From Chinchilla lanigera (lineage: Eukaryota > Chordata > Mammalia > Rodentia > Chinchillidae), in contig NW_004955447.1 of assembly GCF_000276665.1 (NCBI RefSeq), positions 16,095,080 to 16,159,079 on the forward strand: 64,000 nucleotides of DNA, read 5' to 3'. Below the pieces are notes generated by a model, which saw only the letters and a program-made list of their open reading frames with translations, did not search any database and was not told where the DNA came from. The position numbers and the translations under genes are program-made. Positions 22,572 through 33,529 of the stretch are shown one piece after another (within the stretch, counting starts at the first letter, position 1; each line of letters starts with the position of its first letter).

Positions 22572-22757
22572 GGAAGCCAGGGTGGTGGTGCAGCCCTGCA
22601 ATCCCAGCACTCTGGGTGGCTGAAGCAGGAAGATCACAACTTTGAGCCCAGCCTGGGTCACTTAGTGACTCAGTAAGACCCTGTCCTCAAAAGTAAGAAT
22701 GGGTTGGGGATGTAGCTCAGTACGAAAGCCCTGAGTTCAACTTCAGTATGGCAAAGG
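22572..22757 (+). mobile_element. B1-dID composite SINE
   Basis: A B1 (AGCCAGGGTGGTGGTGCAGC...CAGCACTCTGGGTGGCTGAA...GTAAGACCCTGTCCTCAAAA) is followed directly by a degenerate ID (GGTTGGGGATGTAGCTCAGT...GAGTTCAACTTCAGTATGGC). Confidence 0.88.
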
Positions 22758-22759
22758 GG

Positions 22760-23475
22760 CGGGTGGATAGTAGAGGACCGTACTGCACCCGTTTGTGCTC
22801 TGAGGACTCATTCCTTGCAGTTGCTCGGCTATTCACACCAAGATGCAATTTCTAAATGTCCCTTGATTGCAGTCTAAAGTCTTTCTGCAGAAACCTCCCC
22901 ACAGCATGTCACTACGCTGCTGTCACCTGTTCCCTGGACCGGGAAGCAAGTGACTGCTGCCCCAAGCAATGGGGTTGCTACCTTGCTGACTTTCTGAAGA
23001 GTCCTTCTCCTCTCTCCACACTTATGTCTTCTCCACCTGCTGCCCCTTCTACTGCCTCTTCCTCTGTTCCTCTCCATCATGCCTTTCCTCTGCCACTCTC
23101 TCTTCTCTCCATCTTTTTCTTCTCCAGCACCTCAGCTGAGGGCAGACAATGTTTTCCGTACAACTAAGCTTCCGTCAGGATCAGCACAGCCAACTTCACT
23201 CCAATTTTCCATCCCTTCTCCCTCCCTGCCCTATTCCAGCTCCTCCCCAAGGAGGACTTGGGGACTCTGTCCAAACTGGAACGGAATCCAGCGACCCAAG
23301 CCATGGCCCCATAGTACATGACATTCGAGCACAATACCACACAGGTCACAGAACCAAACAACCAGCCCTTATTAGGATGTAACATTTTTATTCCCTATGG
23401 AGACTTGGCATCCGTCATATAGACTGGTCAAGGGGAAAGGAAGAAAACATTTCAAGTTAGAGGTTACTGAAAAAA
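22760..23475. other. Intergenic, no gene recognised
   Basis: A pyrimidine-rich stretch (23000-23250) rich in CCTTCTCC-type runs gives several long but featureless frames on both strands. No family recognised. Confidence 0.55.
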
Positions 23476-23482
23476 AAGGTAG

Positions 23483-23622
23483 GGGGTTGGGAGGCTGAGG
23501 CAGGAGGATCGTTGCGAGTTTGAGACCAGCCTGGGCTACAAAGTGAGCTCAAGGCCAGCCTGAACTGCATAGCGAGACACTGTCTCAAAAAGACAAAAAA
23601 AAAAAAGAAAAAAAAAGGTAAT
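23483..23622 (+). mobile_element. B1 SINE, 5'-truncated
   Basis: GGTTGGGAGGCTGAGGCAGG, then the internal duplication (CCAGCCTGGGCTACAAAGTG and CCAGCCTGAACTGCATAGCG) and GACACTGTCTCAAAAAGAC with an A tail. A GAAAAAAAAGGTA-like string occurs before and after, consistent with a TSD. Confidence 0.88.
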
Positions 23623-23639
23623 GGGGAAGAACAGGTCAA

Positions 23640-24610
23640 TATGAATACTGAGTGAAAGACAAAAGCTAGCTGGGCCGGAGAAGCACTGGGAGTGGTGCGG
23701 AGCTGGAGGGAGCGGTGGAGTGGAGGGCTGCGGAAGAGCAGGAGAGACAAGAGGGGACGTGGAAAGCACTGCTGGGTCGTCAGATCATTACAACGTTAAG
23801 ACCTTCAAATCGGAGGGTGAATTCCCTCGTGATTACTTTTCTGTTTGATCCATAAATCTTCGAATGTAAATCTCTCCAGAACCTGAGGCACATGGACCGA
23901 GGATGCACACAGGCGCCGCAGGAGCCGCACGGGTCACCGAAGGAACTTCGGATGTCCCTAGATTGAGCTCAGACCACTGAGGTTCCGAAAGGGTGACAAA
24001 TCTCAGCCCCCCGCCCCCAGGGCGCAGAGCATCTGTCTCAGCAGATTTGGAGCCAGGTAAACGGCCACCCTGTGCATTTGCTGCCCGACATACCCTTCCT
24101 CCCCTGAGAAGCGATGCCTGGCTCTGGGCCTACCTGAGCCACTGGGGGACCATCAAAGATGCGAAACTCTGCAATAGAGTGAAATGCTGAAAGTAAGTGG
24201 GTTTAGAGACAGAGGAAGAATTGTCTCCCTCTGTGGTTCAAATGACACTCCAGATAATGTTGGTTTCTAAGGCAGAATCCGTAATTGTGTTCCGTCCTAC
24301 CATCTGCTCAGCTTGATAATAATCAGGCTACTCCTTAGACAGCCTGCAGTCACTAGGGAAAGTCTAGCTCTGCAGGATAAAATCCTTCTTTGGAATAATG
24401 ATATTTTATATTTGTATAATTTCTTTCATCCAAGATTTCAAAGCATCTTAAAATAGTTCGGGGTGATAAGAAGTGTAATGTTTCATAAATTAAGCTGCAT
24501 ACATATCAATACTTGGCCTGGGGACAAAAATTAATTATGCCATGGAGGTGATGTTGGTATCTAATTTCGTCCCCCTTATATGATAAAAGCATCATTATTA
24601 ATATCCTTTA
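23640..24610. other. Intergenic, no repeat recognised
   Basis: No named element. 24380-24560 is AT-rich single-copy-looking sequence. No coding support for the short frames. Confidence 0.55.
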
Positions 24611-24614
24611 TGGA

Positions 24615-24840
24615 AAGAAAAATGTTTATTATGCTTGGCTTTGCGTTAAGTGCTTTATAAGTATTATCTCATTTAATCTTATGAACCTAGTTCAAAATCT
24701 AATCTCATTCCAGTACGATTCTATCAGAACAAGGACTGCGTTCATCCTTTTTTTCACAGATGAGGTAAATTAGGTTCGGGGAGCTCGAGTGACTTTTCTG
24801 TTGGCTAATAGAAATAATGGAGTGTCTCTCTGTGGCAGTG
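24615..24840 (+). repeat. MIR, near full length
   Basis: TTGCGTTAAGTGCTTTATAA, then TCTCATTTAATCTTATGAAC, TCACAGATGAGGTAAATTAG and a GAGTGACTTTTCTGTTGGC block reproduce the MIR order. Confidence 0.75.
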
Positions 24841-25184
24841 GCCAATTAGCTAGCAGTGTTCTTTTCTGGTGATGTTTTCTTTTTGACTGTCATGTGCACG
24901 GGCTCTTGCGCAGCTCTTAGATCATGAGGAGTAGGTCTTTTTAATTCTGGAACTGTGTGGCTGGAATCTTTGCCAAGTCTTGATTTGTGCCAACAGCTCC
25001 ATTATCCCTCAATACCCAATAAGTAAAGAAAATTCAAGGGTGATTTTTTTAAAAATATAGCGACTCACAATCCTTCCCAACTGCCAGCTGGTTCTGTCGA
25101 GTTATAGCTATAGAACATGTCATGGCCAAAAACCTAGGGTTTTGAAGACATAAGACATCGTCTTTCCCCTGAATTGTTGTAGTA

Positions 25185-25830
25185 ACCTTCTAGTCAGTCT
25201 CCTTGCTTCTAGTTTTGTCTTCCTGCAATGCTGAGCAAGCATTTAGAACGATCGTCTTAAAGTAGAAAGCCAAGCCAACTTTCATGCTTAAAACCACCCA
25301 GGAGTTCTTGTCACCTTTAGAATAAAGCCCATGGCTGCGTGCTCTGCGGGGTGTACCCTGGCTTACCCATCTTCTGAGGTCATCGTATGCCCACCTCTTC
25401 CCGGTCCACTCCAATCCAGACTCACACAGCCTTCTTCAGGTCCTAACACCAAGTCCTTGCTGCCTCCGTGCTATCGCCTCCTGCTGAAGCCTCTGACGCT
25501 GCTCACCTCCCAGTCATGTCCCCCAGTTTCTCAGGCCTCAGCTGGTGTCATTGGTCTTCGGTCCCTCTTGCACACACACGCAAACACCTGTACACAGACA
25601 CCACATCAAAACTGCATCTTTTCTTCCTTTTCCCCCAGCACCCGGCATTTTCTCTATTTACAGTTTTCTATCTTTTGAGTACTTTTTTGGTCTAATGAGT
25701 GCATTTCTAGCTGGACTGTGAGATCCATGAGGGATAGCTCTGCATTTCTTTGTTCACCACTGCATTCCTAGTGCCTGAGGCGTTGACTGACATTCTTAGA
25801 TGATAGTGAAAAATATTCAATAAGGAGGTT
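25185..25830 (+). mobile_element. LINE-2 3' region
   Basis: TAGAATAAAGCCCATGGCTG, a pyrimidine-rich CCAGTCATGTCCCC section, TGTGAGATCCATGAGGGATA and CTTTGTTCACCACTGCATTC, CTAGTGCCTGAGGCGTTGAC, follow the L2 3' end. Frames at 25331-25695 are by-products. Confidence 0.75.
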
Positions 25831-25834
25831 TTCT

Positions 25835-26610
25835 AAGTTTAGTTCCTTACCCACCACCTCATTGCTATGCAACCTTCTGAAGCATATTTAACTTCTTCTC
25901 CAAGTCTCTGTCTTTTCATCTGTTAAAAGGGGCTCATGGCACCAATTACATAGGACCTATGGAGAACACACATGGTAACGTAGATAAAAGCGCTCCATAC
26001 ACCAATAAACTCTGTATTGTAACATTTCAAACTTTAAATTCATTGTAACCCCTTTAGAGCAAAGGGCATTTTCTCCAGTTTGTTGGGCTCAACTTGCACA
26101 AACTTTGGACAGCATGTGGGCAATTTTCACAGTTAAAACCTGGGCTCCCAGCCCAGGACACTCAGAGGTTCATCAGGAGTGAAATAGGCCCGGCTCGTCC
26201 CCTGAGGACCGTATCAGCTCCTCCACCGAGCCAGGATGCTTACATTGCTTATTTCTGCTCCATAAAAAAGCCACCTCCTCTCCGGCCTTTTGTCTTCTTT
26301 CCTAACTTCTTCTCCCCCAAAGCACCAAGCCGAAGGGAGACCCGCAAGACTGTGCATATCAACAGAGCACGTGCCTGGAGGACCAGCGCAGCTTGTGATT
26401 ATTTTAGGGGACAAGGCAACTAGAAAACCTCTGCAGTCGCCTCAAACACATGGCTCTCCTCTGTACTCCAATAGCCCTCCTTCTCCTCACGGCTGCAGAT
26501 GTGGGGAAGGAAGGGATGTGTCTGGCGCTGCCTAGAACCTTTCCCAGATGTTTGGTGAAGACCATGGGTCACAGAGTTCATCTCCTCATTACTGCTTATT
26601 CAAAATATTT
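25835..26610. other. Intergenic, no gene recognised
   Basis: A MIR-like core (CAAGTCTCTGTCTTTTCATC) occurs near 25890-25990. The 109-codon frame at 26094-26423 has no known motif. Confidence 0.5.
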
Positions 26611-26614
26611 TCCT

Positions 26615-26720
26615 AGGGGCTGGGGATTTAGCTCAGCGGCGCAGCACCTGCCTGGCAAGCACAAGGTCGTGAGTTCAATTCCTGGTACTGGAAGAAAAAT
26701 AACAACAACAAAAAACCAAA
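26615..26720 (+). mobile_element. ID SINE with 14-bp TSD
   Basis: GGGGCTGGGGATTTAGCTCA, then GCACCTGCCTGGCAAGCACA and CTGGTACTGGAAG with an AAC-rich tail. CAAAATATTTTCCT is repeated exactly at 26601-26614 and 26721-26734. Confidence 0.95.
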
Positions 26721-26939
26721 CAAAATATTTTCCTGAGCTCCTGTACTGTACCTAACACTGTACTTGGTAATGAATAAAGCAGAATTTTCTCTCTGAGGAG
26801 CTCATAGTCACTAACACAGAGAGATGGATGAGCAAACAATTACAGCTCAAATGTTATAGAGGAGAAAATGAACCCATGTAATAGGTGGACTAGGGAGGAA
26901 TTAAAGAAGAATTCACAAGAAAGGAAGCAGAGGAATATC

Positions 26940-27190
26940 AGTAACAAGAGCTCGTGTTTCTTGGACACTTACTTAGCTCCATGCTAAGTACTTTACCAAC
27001 TTTATCTTACATGGTTTTTAAAACAGCCCTACGAGAAAGATGTTATCAGGAGGGAGAGAATAAGGGTGGAGCTCACAGGCAGACTTCAGTTCAAACCCTG
27101 TCACCACCACTTAAAACTTTGTATCCTTGGGCAAATTACTGAAGTCCCAAGGCATTTCTATCATCTTCAAAGTGGAGATTAAAAAAATTT
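26940..27190 (+). repeat. MIR fragments (two adjoining)
   Basis: CTTAGCTCCATGCTAAGTAC, then TTACCAACTTTATCTTACAT (first copy), followed by a second MIR-type segment with TTCAAACCCTGTCACCACCA, TTGGGCAAATTACTGAAGTC and CATCTTCAAAGTGGAGATT. Confidence 0.6.
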
Positions 27191-27294
27191 TTAAAAATCA
27201 GTATCTCGTAAGCTTTTAAAAGTAGAAAAATGTATTTAAAAACTTCAAGTGGTGCCTGCAAGTTAGCAAATGTGTTTTAGAAGTTGGCTATTAT

Positions 27295-27384
27295 TAATAT
27301 TCTTCTTGGCTCACAGAGAAGTGACTTTCCCCAGGTCTCACAGCTACGAAATGCCAGAGCCTGAATTCAAACCAGACCTGTCAG
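27295..27384 (+). repeat. MIR fragment split by an ID insertion
   Basis: TCACAGAGAAGTGACTTTCC, then CCAGGTCTCACAGCTACGAA and CCTGAATTCAAACCAGACC. It stops at the ID element at 27385 and ends with a few bases after 27505. Confidence 0.65.
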
Positions 27385-27488
27385 GGGCTGGGGATTTAGC
27401 TCAGCGGCACAGCGCCTGCCTGGCAAGCACAAGGTCGTGAGTTCGATTCCCGGTACTGGAAAAAAAAACCAACCCCCCCCCAACAAAA
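27385..27488 (+). mobile_element. ID SINE with 16-bp TSD
   Basis: GGGCTGGGGATTTAGCTCAG, then CGCCTGCCTGGCAAGCACAA and TTCGATTCCCGGTACTGG with an A/C-rich tail. AAACCAGACCTGTCAG is repeated exactly (27369-27384, 27489-27504). Intact A- and B-box motifs. Confidence 0.95.
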
Positions 27489-27504
27489 AAACCAGACCTG
27501 TCAG

Positions 27505-28470
27505 ACTTCAGAAACCAGCCTCTAAACTAGAGCACTTCTCCTGACACACAACAATGAAGACGACTTTGTGTTGAATATTTGAAAGTATTTCTCAAAGTAA
27601 GAGTCAGGAAGAAACGAAAAGGTTATGCTGACTGGCACCTGCCTGGGAAAAGATACTTCGAACTGGAATCTGAACAACGGTGCATTCTGCCTAAAGGAGG
27701 AAGTGCTGAGGCTGCCAGAGTGCAGGCTGGTGTCCACCCAGCAAGGAGCAAGGAGCTGTGCCTGAGGCTGGCGGGGAGGCTGGGGCGGCCTTCAGGAGCG
27801 CAGGAGCTACTCCGCTCCCTCCCGTGGTCTCGCCCAGACTGGTGCTGCGGGAATCTGCACTGACTGCAAAGGAGTCACTCGCTGAACACCAGCCTGAGCC
27901 TCTCCCTGCTGCTCTCGCTGCCTGTCCCAGGAGCTGGGGGCACGCAGCAAAGAGACAGCAGGGCTGAGGACCCATTCGGCAAACTTCAGTTGTCCGAAGG
28001 CGCCATCATGGTGTATATACATAAAGGACTATAATTATCTGCCTACCCGATAAACCAAGTCTCAAAGGGCCCACAAAGCCCTACTTACCAACCGTAATCT
28101 GTAATTACACATCATCTACTGGGCAATCAATAGATGTTTTACATCATTACTTGGAAGTCTGAGTGCTTCGTGGGGAGAAAGAACTTTCCTGGGTTCTTTC
28201 ATGTTTGTTTTTAAACTGAAGCATATAAAAGAAAAGTTGTCTTACCAACCCCACTGCTATGGGGCTCATACCAGGGAGAAATATCTGAACTCTGGCGAGT
28301 TTACTGATATAGATTATGGAATACTCCCTAACGGCAATGTATTTAGACCTTGAAAACTGGAAGCAAGACTATGCTAAGACAATACTAGTCTTATCCAGGA
28401 AAGCAGACTGTGAAGTCTAAGTCAATAGATTCTGACTCGGGCTGAATTGGGCTCCTGTGAAGTGGTGTCT
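27505..28470. other. Intergenic, no gene recognised
   Basis: 27680-27970 is GC-richer and yields overlapping frames on both strands, none with a recognisable domain. No repeat named. Confidence 0.55.
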
Positions 28471-29505
28471 TTCACATGGTCATTAATTCAGCCAGAAAGT
28501 ACTGGAATCGCATTCCCACTCTGTGTAACAGAGGAGGGCTGGATTGACCAAGGAGAAGACAGATGAGGGGGGAAGTTTCAGGAGGACAAATCTGCTGAAA
28601 TCCTCCCCCGATGGAGCTTATATTTGGAAGTTGGAGTGAAGTAGGGAAGCCATAAGTAAACTTATAATATCAAAGGCTGGTGGTTGCTATTGAGAAACTA
28701 AAGAAATAATTACTCTTACTATATAGTGACCCTCTAGTTCACGCTGCAGAGGGCCTCTTGTACACAGGTGCTCACGGAAGCGTGCCTGGAGGATGTGACT
28801 TTTTAGCAGAATACCAAATGATGAGAAAGACCCAAGATCCAATGCTACACAGGCAATGGGGCTGCCACGTTTGAAAAGCAAACAGAAGGCCAATGTGGCT
28901 GGTGCATCCACAGCAGAGAGGTACAGGGTGGTCTCCAAGAGGCAGGGAGGGACCCCCTCGCCGAGGGATTTGTAGGGATGGTAAGAAGTCTGAGTTTCAT
29001 TTTCAGTGCAACAGGAAACTATAGGTACATTTTGAATGGAAGTGTGACATGAAAATATTCGCTTAAAAAAGAACATTCTGGGTGCTGTATGGATAATGGA
29101 TAATAGGGGAACAGGAGAAGGCCTCAGGGACAGTAGAAGGCCACTGCCATAATCCAGATGAGAATCCGCAGTGAGACCAGTGGAAATGGCCAGAGTGGAT
29201 GGATCTGCGATCTGCTTCGGCACCTGAACCCACACGACTCGCTCCGTGAGGGACTTGGGAGAAAGTGACACAGGGAAGATGAATGCGGAGGCTCTGAGCT
29301 GACACAATGGACGGCTGATGGCGGCGCTCACCGAAGTGGGGCAAGGCGAGTCGGGGGCTTCTGTTTTGAAAATGAGTGAATCTCTGGTGGATATGTAATC
29401 GATACTTAAAATAGGCATGAATGACCTAGACCTCAGGGGAGAAGGCAAGATTGGAGATTTAGTGTATTGAAAATTATCCCCATTTTAAGAAAATCGAGTC
29501 TTAGA
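28471..29505. repeat. Possible ancient dispersed repeat
   Basis: Segments such as AACATTCTGGGTGCTGTATG and GGCCACTGCCATAATCCAGA resemble a widely dispersed old mammalian repeat whose name I cannot fix. The 253-codon antisense frame at 28687-29448, the longest in the window, lies over it and has no recognisable domain; I treat it as chance. Confidence 0.4.
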
Positions 29506-29509
29506 TTTT

Positions 29510-29750
29510 ACTTATGGTCACATGTACCCTCTGATAGCTCACAGTATATGGTCTCCCTGTCTTGTCAGCTGCATCAGGACTGACTGGCCTGCACTGCATA
29601 AAGCTCCAGCCACTCTTCTTCCTCTCTACCCCTCAGAGATGCAGGGCTTCTTCCTCCTTCCTGCACTGTTTATCCTCCTCCTGGACATTCTCATAAAGCG
29701 ACACCCAGCACAATCACTTCTCAGGAAAGCTCTTCTGAACCCCTGAGAGA
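29510..29750 (+). mobile_element. LINE-2-like fragment
   Basis: The pyrimidine-rich order CACTCTTCTTCCTCTCTACC, then CACTTCTCAGGAAAGCTCTT and CTGAACCCC fits an L2 3' section. Weak. Confidence 0.4.
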
Positions 29751-29757
29751 GCCCATG

Positions 29758-30090
29758 TATGTCAATCAGTTTTTCATTACTGTAACAAACTGCTGATGCA
29801 ATCAACTTAAAGAGATGAAAGGTTTATTTTGCCTCATGGACTGGGAAGCTTCATGGTCAGTTAGCCTCCTGCTTTTTGGTTTTGGGCAAAGTAGCACATC
29901 ATGGGGGGAACATGTAGCGGAGGAATATGTTTATCTGAGAGTGGCTGAGAAACAGAGAAAGAAGAAGGAGCTGAGGTCCAAGTATCTCTTCCAAGGGCAC
30001 CTCACAATCACCTAACTTCCTCCCACTAGGCCACACCTCCTAATGTTCTACGGCCTCCTAGTAACACCACAACCTGACAACCAAGCTTTT
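29758..30090 (-). mobile_element. MaLR-like LTR
   Basis: GTCAATCAGTTTTTCATTAC, a TGTAACAAACTGCTGATGC block, AGATGAAAGGTTTATTTTGC, then CTTCCTCCCACTAGGCCACA and CCTCCTAATGTTCTACGGCC: a reverse-strand MaLR LTR. Confidence 0.65.
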
Positions 30091-30103
30091 AACAAGTGGA
30101 CAA

Positions 30104-30222
30104 GCCAGATATGCTGATGTACGCCTGTAATCTCCGCACTTGGGAGGCTGTGGCAGGAGGATCACTGTGAGTTTGAGGCCAACCTGGACTACATACTGAG
30201 ACCCTGTCTCAAACAGAAAAAA
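30104..30222 (+). mobile_element. B1 SINE
   Basis: GCCAGATATGCTGATGTACG, then CGCACTTGGGAGGCTGTGGC, AGGCCAACCTGGACTACATA and GAGACCCTGTCTCAAACAG with an A tail. It lacks the second half of the internal duplication. Confidence 0.8.
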
Positions 30223-31055
30223 ATGGGCACTTGGAGACATGTATACAAGCTTTAGTACCATATATCTCTAAACTATGTGCTTATTGGTTTCTTTCCTGTG
30301 TTATATTTCATAATCAATTTTGGAATGTGTAAGATGACACACTTAGGTAATTAGGAAATATACTTTAACAGGGGTAATTGATAAAGAGTAATAACAATGA
30401 ATATATGCTGAATGAATGATATGTTTTCAAATATAGGTTGAAGACTTGATGGATGGTTTTATTATCAGGATCACTTGAGGAAAATTATCCAGCTTCTGAT
30501 CATCTTCTACCAAATTTATAAAATTAAAGTGAAATTATACTCGTTATCTTTTGGGTATATTAAAAGGTTAAAGATAAGGTATTTTGCCAGTTTAAAAATA
30601 AGACCTATGTAAGTCAGGATATTTTTAAATCCAGAGCAAATACCAAAGCATAATTTAGTTAATAGTGATAATCTTTCCATTTGACCAAATCTTGTCTTAC
30701 AGCTTCCAACCACTGGAAGAAACTCCTTTTCTTAGAGTTGCAAACAAGTTCACGCCAACACATTTGCAGTATGCTCTGTTCTCATATTTGCCCATTCGCT
30801 TCCAGGAAATGGAAACACTGCTGAAAATGCCTCAAGTATTAGCAATTTAGAGGGCCAGGAATGGCCTAAGTAATCTCCAAACAACCGTAGAATTAATCTC
30901 AAAGCAGAGGTTAGAAGAGCCGAGGAGTGCACTTTTCTTTCCAGTACTCCTGTTGCTTCTTTCATTGGTGGCCAAGAGACGTGGGGCTCAGGGAAGCCTT
31001 CACGGGAACCCATGGGCCATGGGAACGAAAGTGTTATTTGCACTGGAGCCAGATG
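30223..31055. other. Intergenic, no gene recognised
   Basis: AT-rich to 30900. No repeat or gene recognised with confidence. Confidence 0.55.
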
Positions 31056-31059
31056 AAAG

Positions 31060-31385
31060 GAAAGTCCTGCTACCCTACTGGGAAGACCATGTGGAGCGGG
31101 AGTGGCTCTGGGACAACAAGGAGAGGGAGAGAATGGCCCAGTGGCCCCACCAGGCCAGCTGAGCTCAGTCCTCCTGCCACGCTCACCAAGGTGCAGTAAT
31201 GTGAAAAAGCCTGTTTGGGAAATTCTAGTCCATCATATCCCTACATGACTATTTGTATAGCTGGCACTGCATGTAAAACAGAACTTCCAAGCCACCCAGA
31301 CAATCATATGAAACAATAAATTGCTGTTCTTTAAATCTCTAATATGTGGAGCAATTTGCTCTGCAGCAATCAATAATCAAAATGA
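31060..31385 (+). mobile_element. LTR 3'-end-like segment
   Basis: CATATGAAACAATAAATTGC, then TGTTCTTTAAATCTCTAATA and TTTGCTCTGCAGCAATCAAT parallel the MLT1-type end (AATAAAT...TTTAAGCC...GCAGCAAT). The 5' part is vague. Confidence 0.4.
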
Positions 31386-31389
31386 ACAT

Positions 31390-32535
31390 TACTACAAAAA
31401 ATGTGAAGCTTCCATAACAAAGTCCTAAAATATAAAGTTTTGGGACCAAGTGGCAGGTAGAAGCTAGATGAGCCTTCAGAACACTGATAATAAAGGCTGG
31501 AAGGACAGTAAGGAAGTGCTTATTGAAACCCACCGACACGGCTGCCTGTGTTCTGCAGTTATAGAAACGTTACAACACTGTTACCCCTAGTGACAGAGGA
31601 AATAAAGAGTAATTAGTAGTATAGCTAGGGAAATTTTCAGATAGAATGTTAAAAGTATCACATTTATTTCATCTTGCTGCCTGATAAAAGAGAGAGATTA
31701 ACTGAAAAACGAACTGCCCCGTTTCCATGCAGAATTCAGGGAATTTTTCAGAATATAGAGAACCCAAAATAGTCTTTCCAACCTGAAAAAGATCCTTAGA
31801 TTAAGAAATGTTCTGGAGCAAAGATCAAACCCAGGATGCTGCCAGTTGAAAATGGCCTTAGGACAGATTCACATCCAATATGTGGTTGAAAGACTTTTTA
31901 TTAAGACCATGAAAAATATATAAAGCAGTGCCTTATAGGTCCTCCTAGCCGGACAAAAAAAAATTTTTTTAAAGATCTTTATTCTTTAGACAGGAAACAC
32001 AGGTAAGTTTTTAAGTATAGGAGTAACAGATAAAAAGAAATGCTTCAGAGAATTTCATCTGGCAGTAAAATGTAGGATGGGATAGAGTGGAAACCCTGAG
32101 GAATGAGGAGTAACTGTTAGTGACAGATGTATTCTGTTCAAGCCATTTAGAAGAATGCAGAAGTTTCTGCACCTGGTACAGTGCCTAGGACATAGCAGAC
32201 GTGCAAGAAATACTGTTAAATGAATTAAACAGGAGCATCTTAAAAACATCTCAGAGTACTACCCACATAGGATACATGGGAATAGACCAGCTCATGCAAA
32301 GCGCCAGCTTCAAATCAGCTTGTGGGGTAAAGGTGACCCTGCCCTATTCTAACTGCCTACAGAAGCAAAAACAAACCTTTAGAATACATGGTGAAAAACT
32401 GACACACCTAAAAGAGGAAACGGAAAGGTTCACACAGTGGAGATTTTAACATGTCTGTCTTAGTCGTTATGTAAGCAGACAAAATATGAATACAGATATA
32501 AAATATTTTAGTACCACTGCAAATAAAATTGATCT
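31390..32535. other. Intergenic, mostly unrecognised; short MIR/L2 end
   Basis: A MIR- or L2-like end is seen near 32165-32215 (ACCTGGTACAGTGCCTAGGA, then GTGCAAGAAATACTG). The rest shows no recognisable element. Confidence 0.45.
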
Positions 32536-32539
32536 AAGT

Positions 32540-33480
32540 TATACAGATAGAAGTAAATATTGAATTGACCTACTTTACATGTATACTAGCTCCAAGTACA
32601 TGGACTTTTAAGATGCTCATGGAACATTTATTTAAAGTGTCCAAATGCTAGACTACAAAGCAAAACTAAAAACTTTTCAAAAGATTGAAATATTTGGAAT
32701 GTATTCTCTGACCACTGTGGAGTTAAGCTAGATATCACAACAAAAATATCCCCAAGTGTTTGGAAAGTAAGTAAAAGATTTAACAGGAAAAGAAGAAAAA
32801 GTTAAAACTAAAGAAAGTAGAAAATGGAATAATCAAGATAAGAGCAGAAATTTATGAAAGAAAAATAATGTACAATGTGAAGAAAATTTGATTTTTCAGA
32901 CAGACTAAAAAAAGACTGATAAACTTATTGATAACCTGATTGAGAAAAAAGAGACATTGTGCAAATAATTAACATGAAGAGTAAAAAAGTGATTCATTCT
33001 AAACCTTACAGGCATTGAAAATGTAATCAAACGCTATCATGAATAATTTGCCAATAAATTGAAATATTTAGATGAACTGGACAGAGAGCTAGGAAAAGAA
33101 AACTTTCCCAAATCCATCCTGGACTGCATAGAACGTGTGAGGGACTGTACAGCTGCCAAAGTTAGTGCATCCATAGTAAAATTCTTCTGACAAGGGGTGG
33201 CTTCATCAGTGAAAATTCTTCCACATATTTAAGCTATTTATAAGGAAGACGTGTCAGCCTTAACACAGACTTTCTGAGGATGGAAAGAAAAAGAGAAAAT
33301 GCTTTTCAACTGGTTTTATTAGACCACAAAAAAAAAAAAAAAAACCAAAAAACCACCTTTTATGCTAAATTCTAGCAAACACATTACAATACAGGCCAGA
33401 ATCTGTCATAAGCATAGATGAAAATTATGAGTATTTATTAATGCTTAATGGGATGTAACTTAATGGTAGGTTGTATTCTC
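32540..33480 (+). mobile_element. Old LINE-1 (L1M) fragment, ORF2 5'/middle
   Basis: AAGCTAGATATCACAACAAA, an AGATAAGAGCAGAAATTTAT block, GAATAATTTGCCAATAAATT, a TTAGATGAACTGGACAG block and TGGCTTCATCAGTGAAAATT follow L1 ORF2 order. Heavily mutated, no reading frame left. Confidence 0.8.

Positions 33481-33481
<1 letters not shown>

Positions 33482-33520
<39 letters not shown>
33482..33520. repeat. (AC)n microsatellite
   Basis: About 19 uninterrupted AC/CA units inside the old L1. Likely polymorphic in length. Confidence 0.98.
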
Positions 33521-33521
<1 letters not shown>

Positions 33522-33529
33522 CGCCCAGA

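Noticed and set aside
28687..29448. Longest open frame in the window, 253 codons, minus strand
   Set aside because: No recognisable domain, low-complexity Ser/Leu-rich composition, and it lies over a stretch resembling an ancient dispersed repeat. No splice, promoter or poly(A) context.
33482..33520. CRISPR-like or other spaced repeat arrays
   Set aside because: Only simple sequence repeats and minisatellites were found; no repeat-spacer architecture exists anywhere in the window, as expected for a mammalian nuclear genome.
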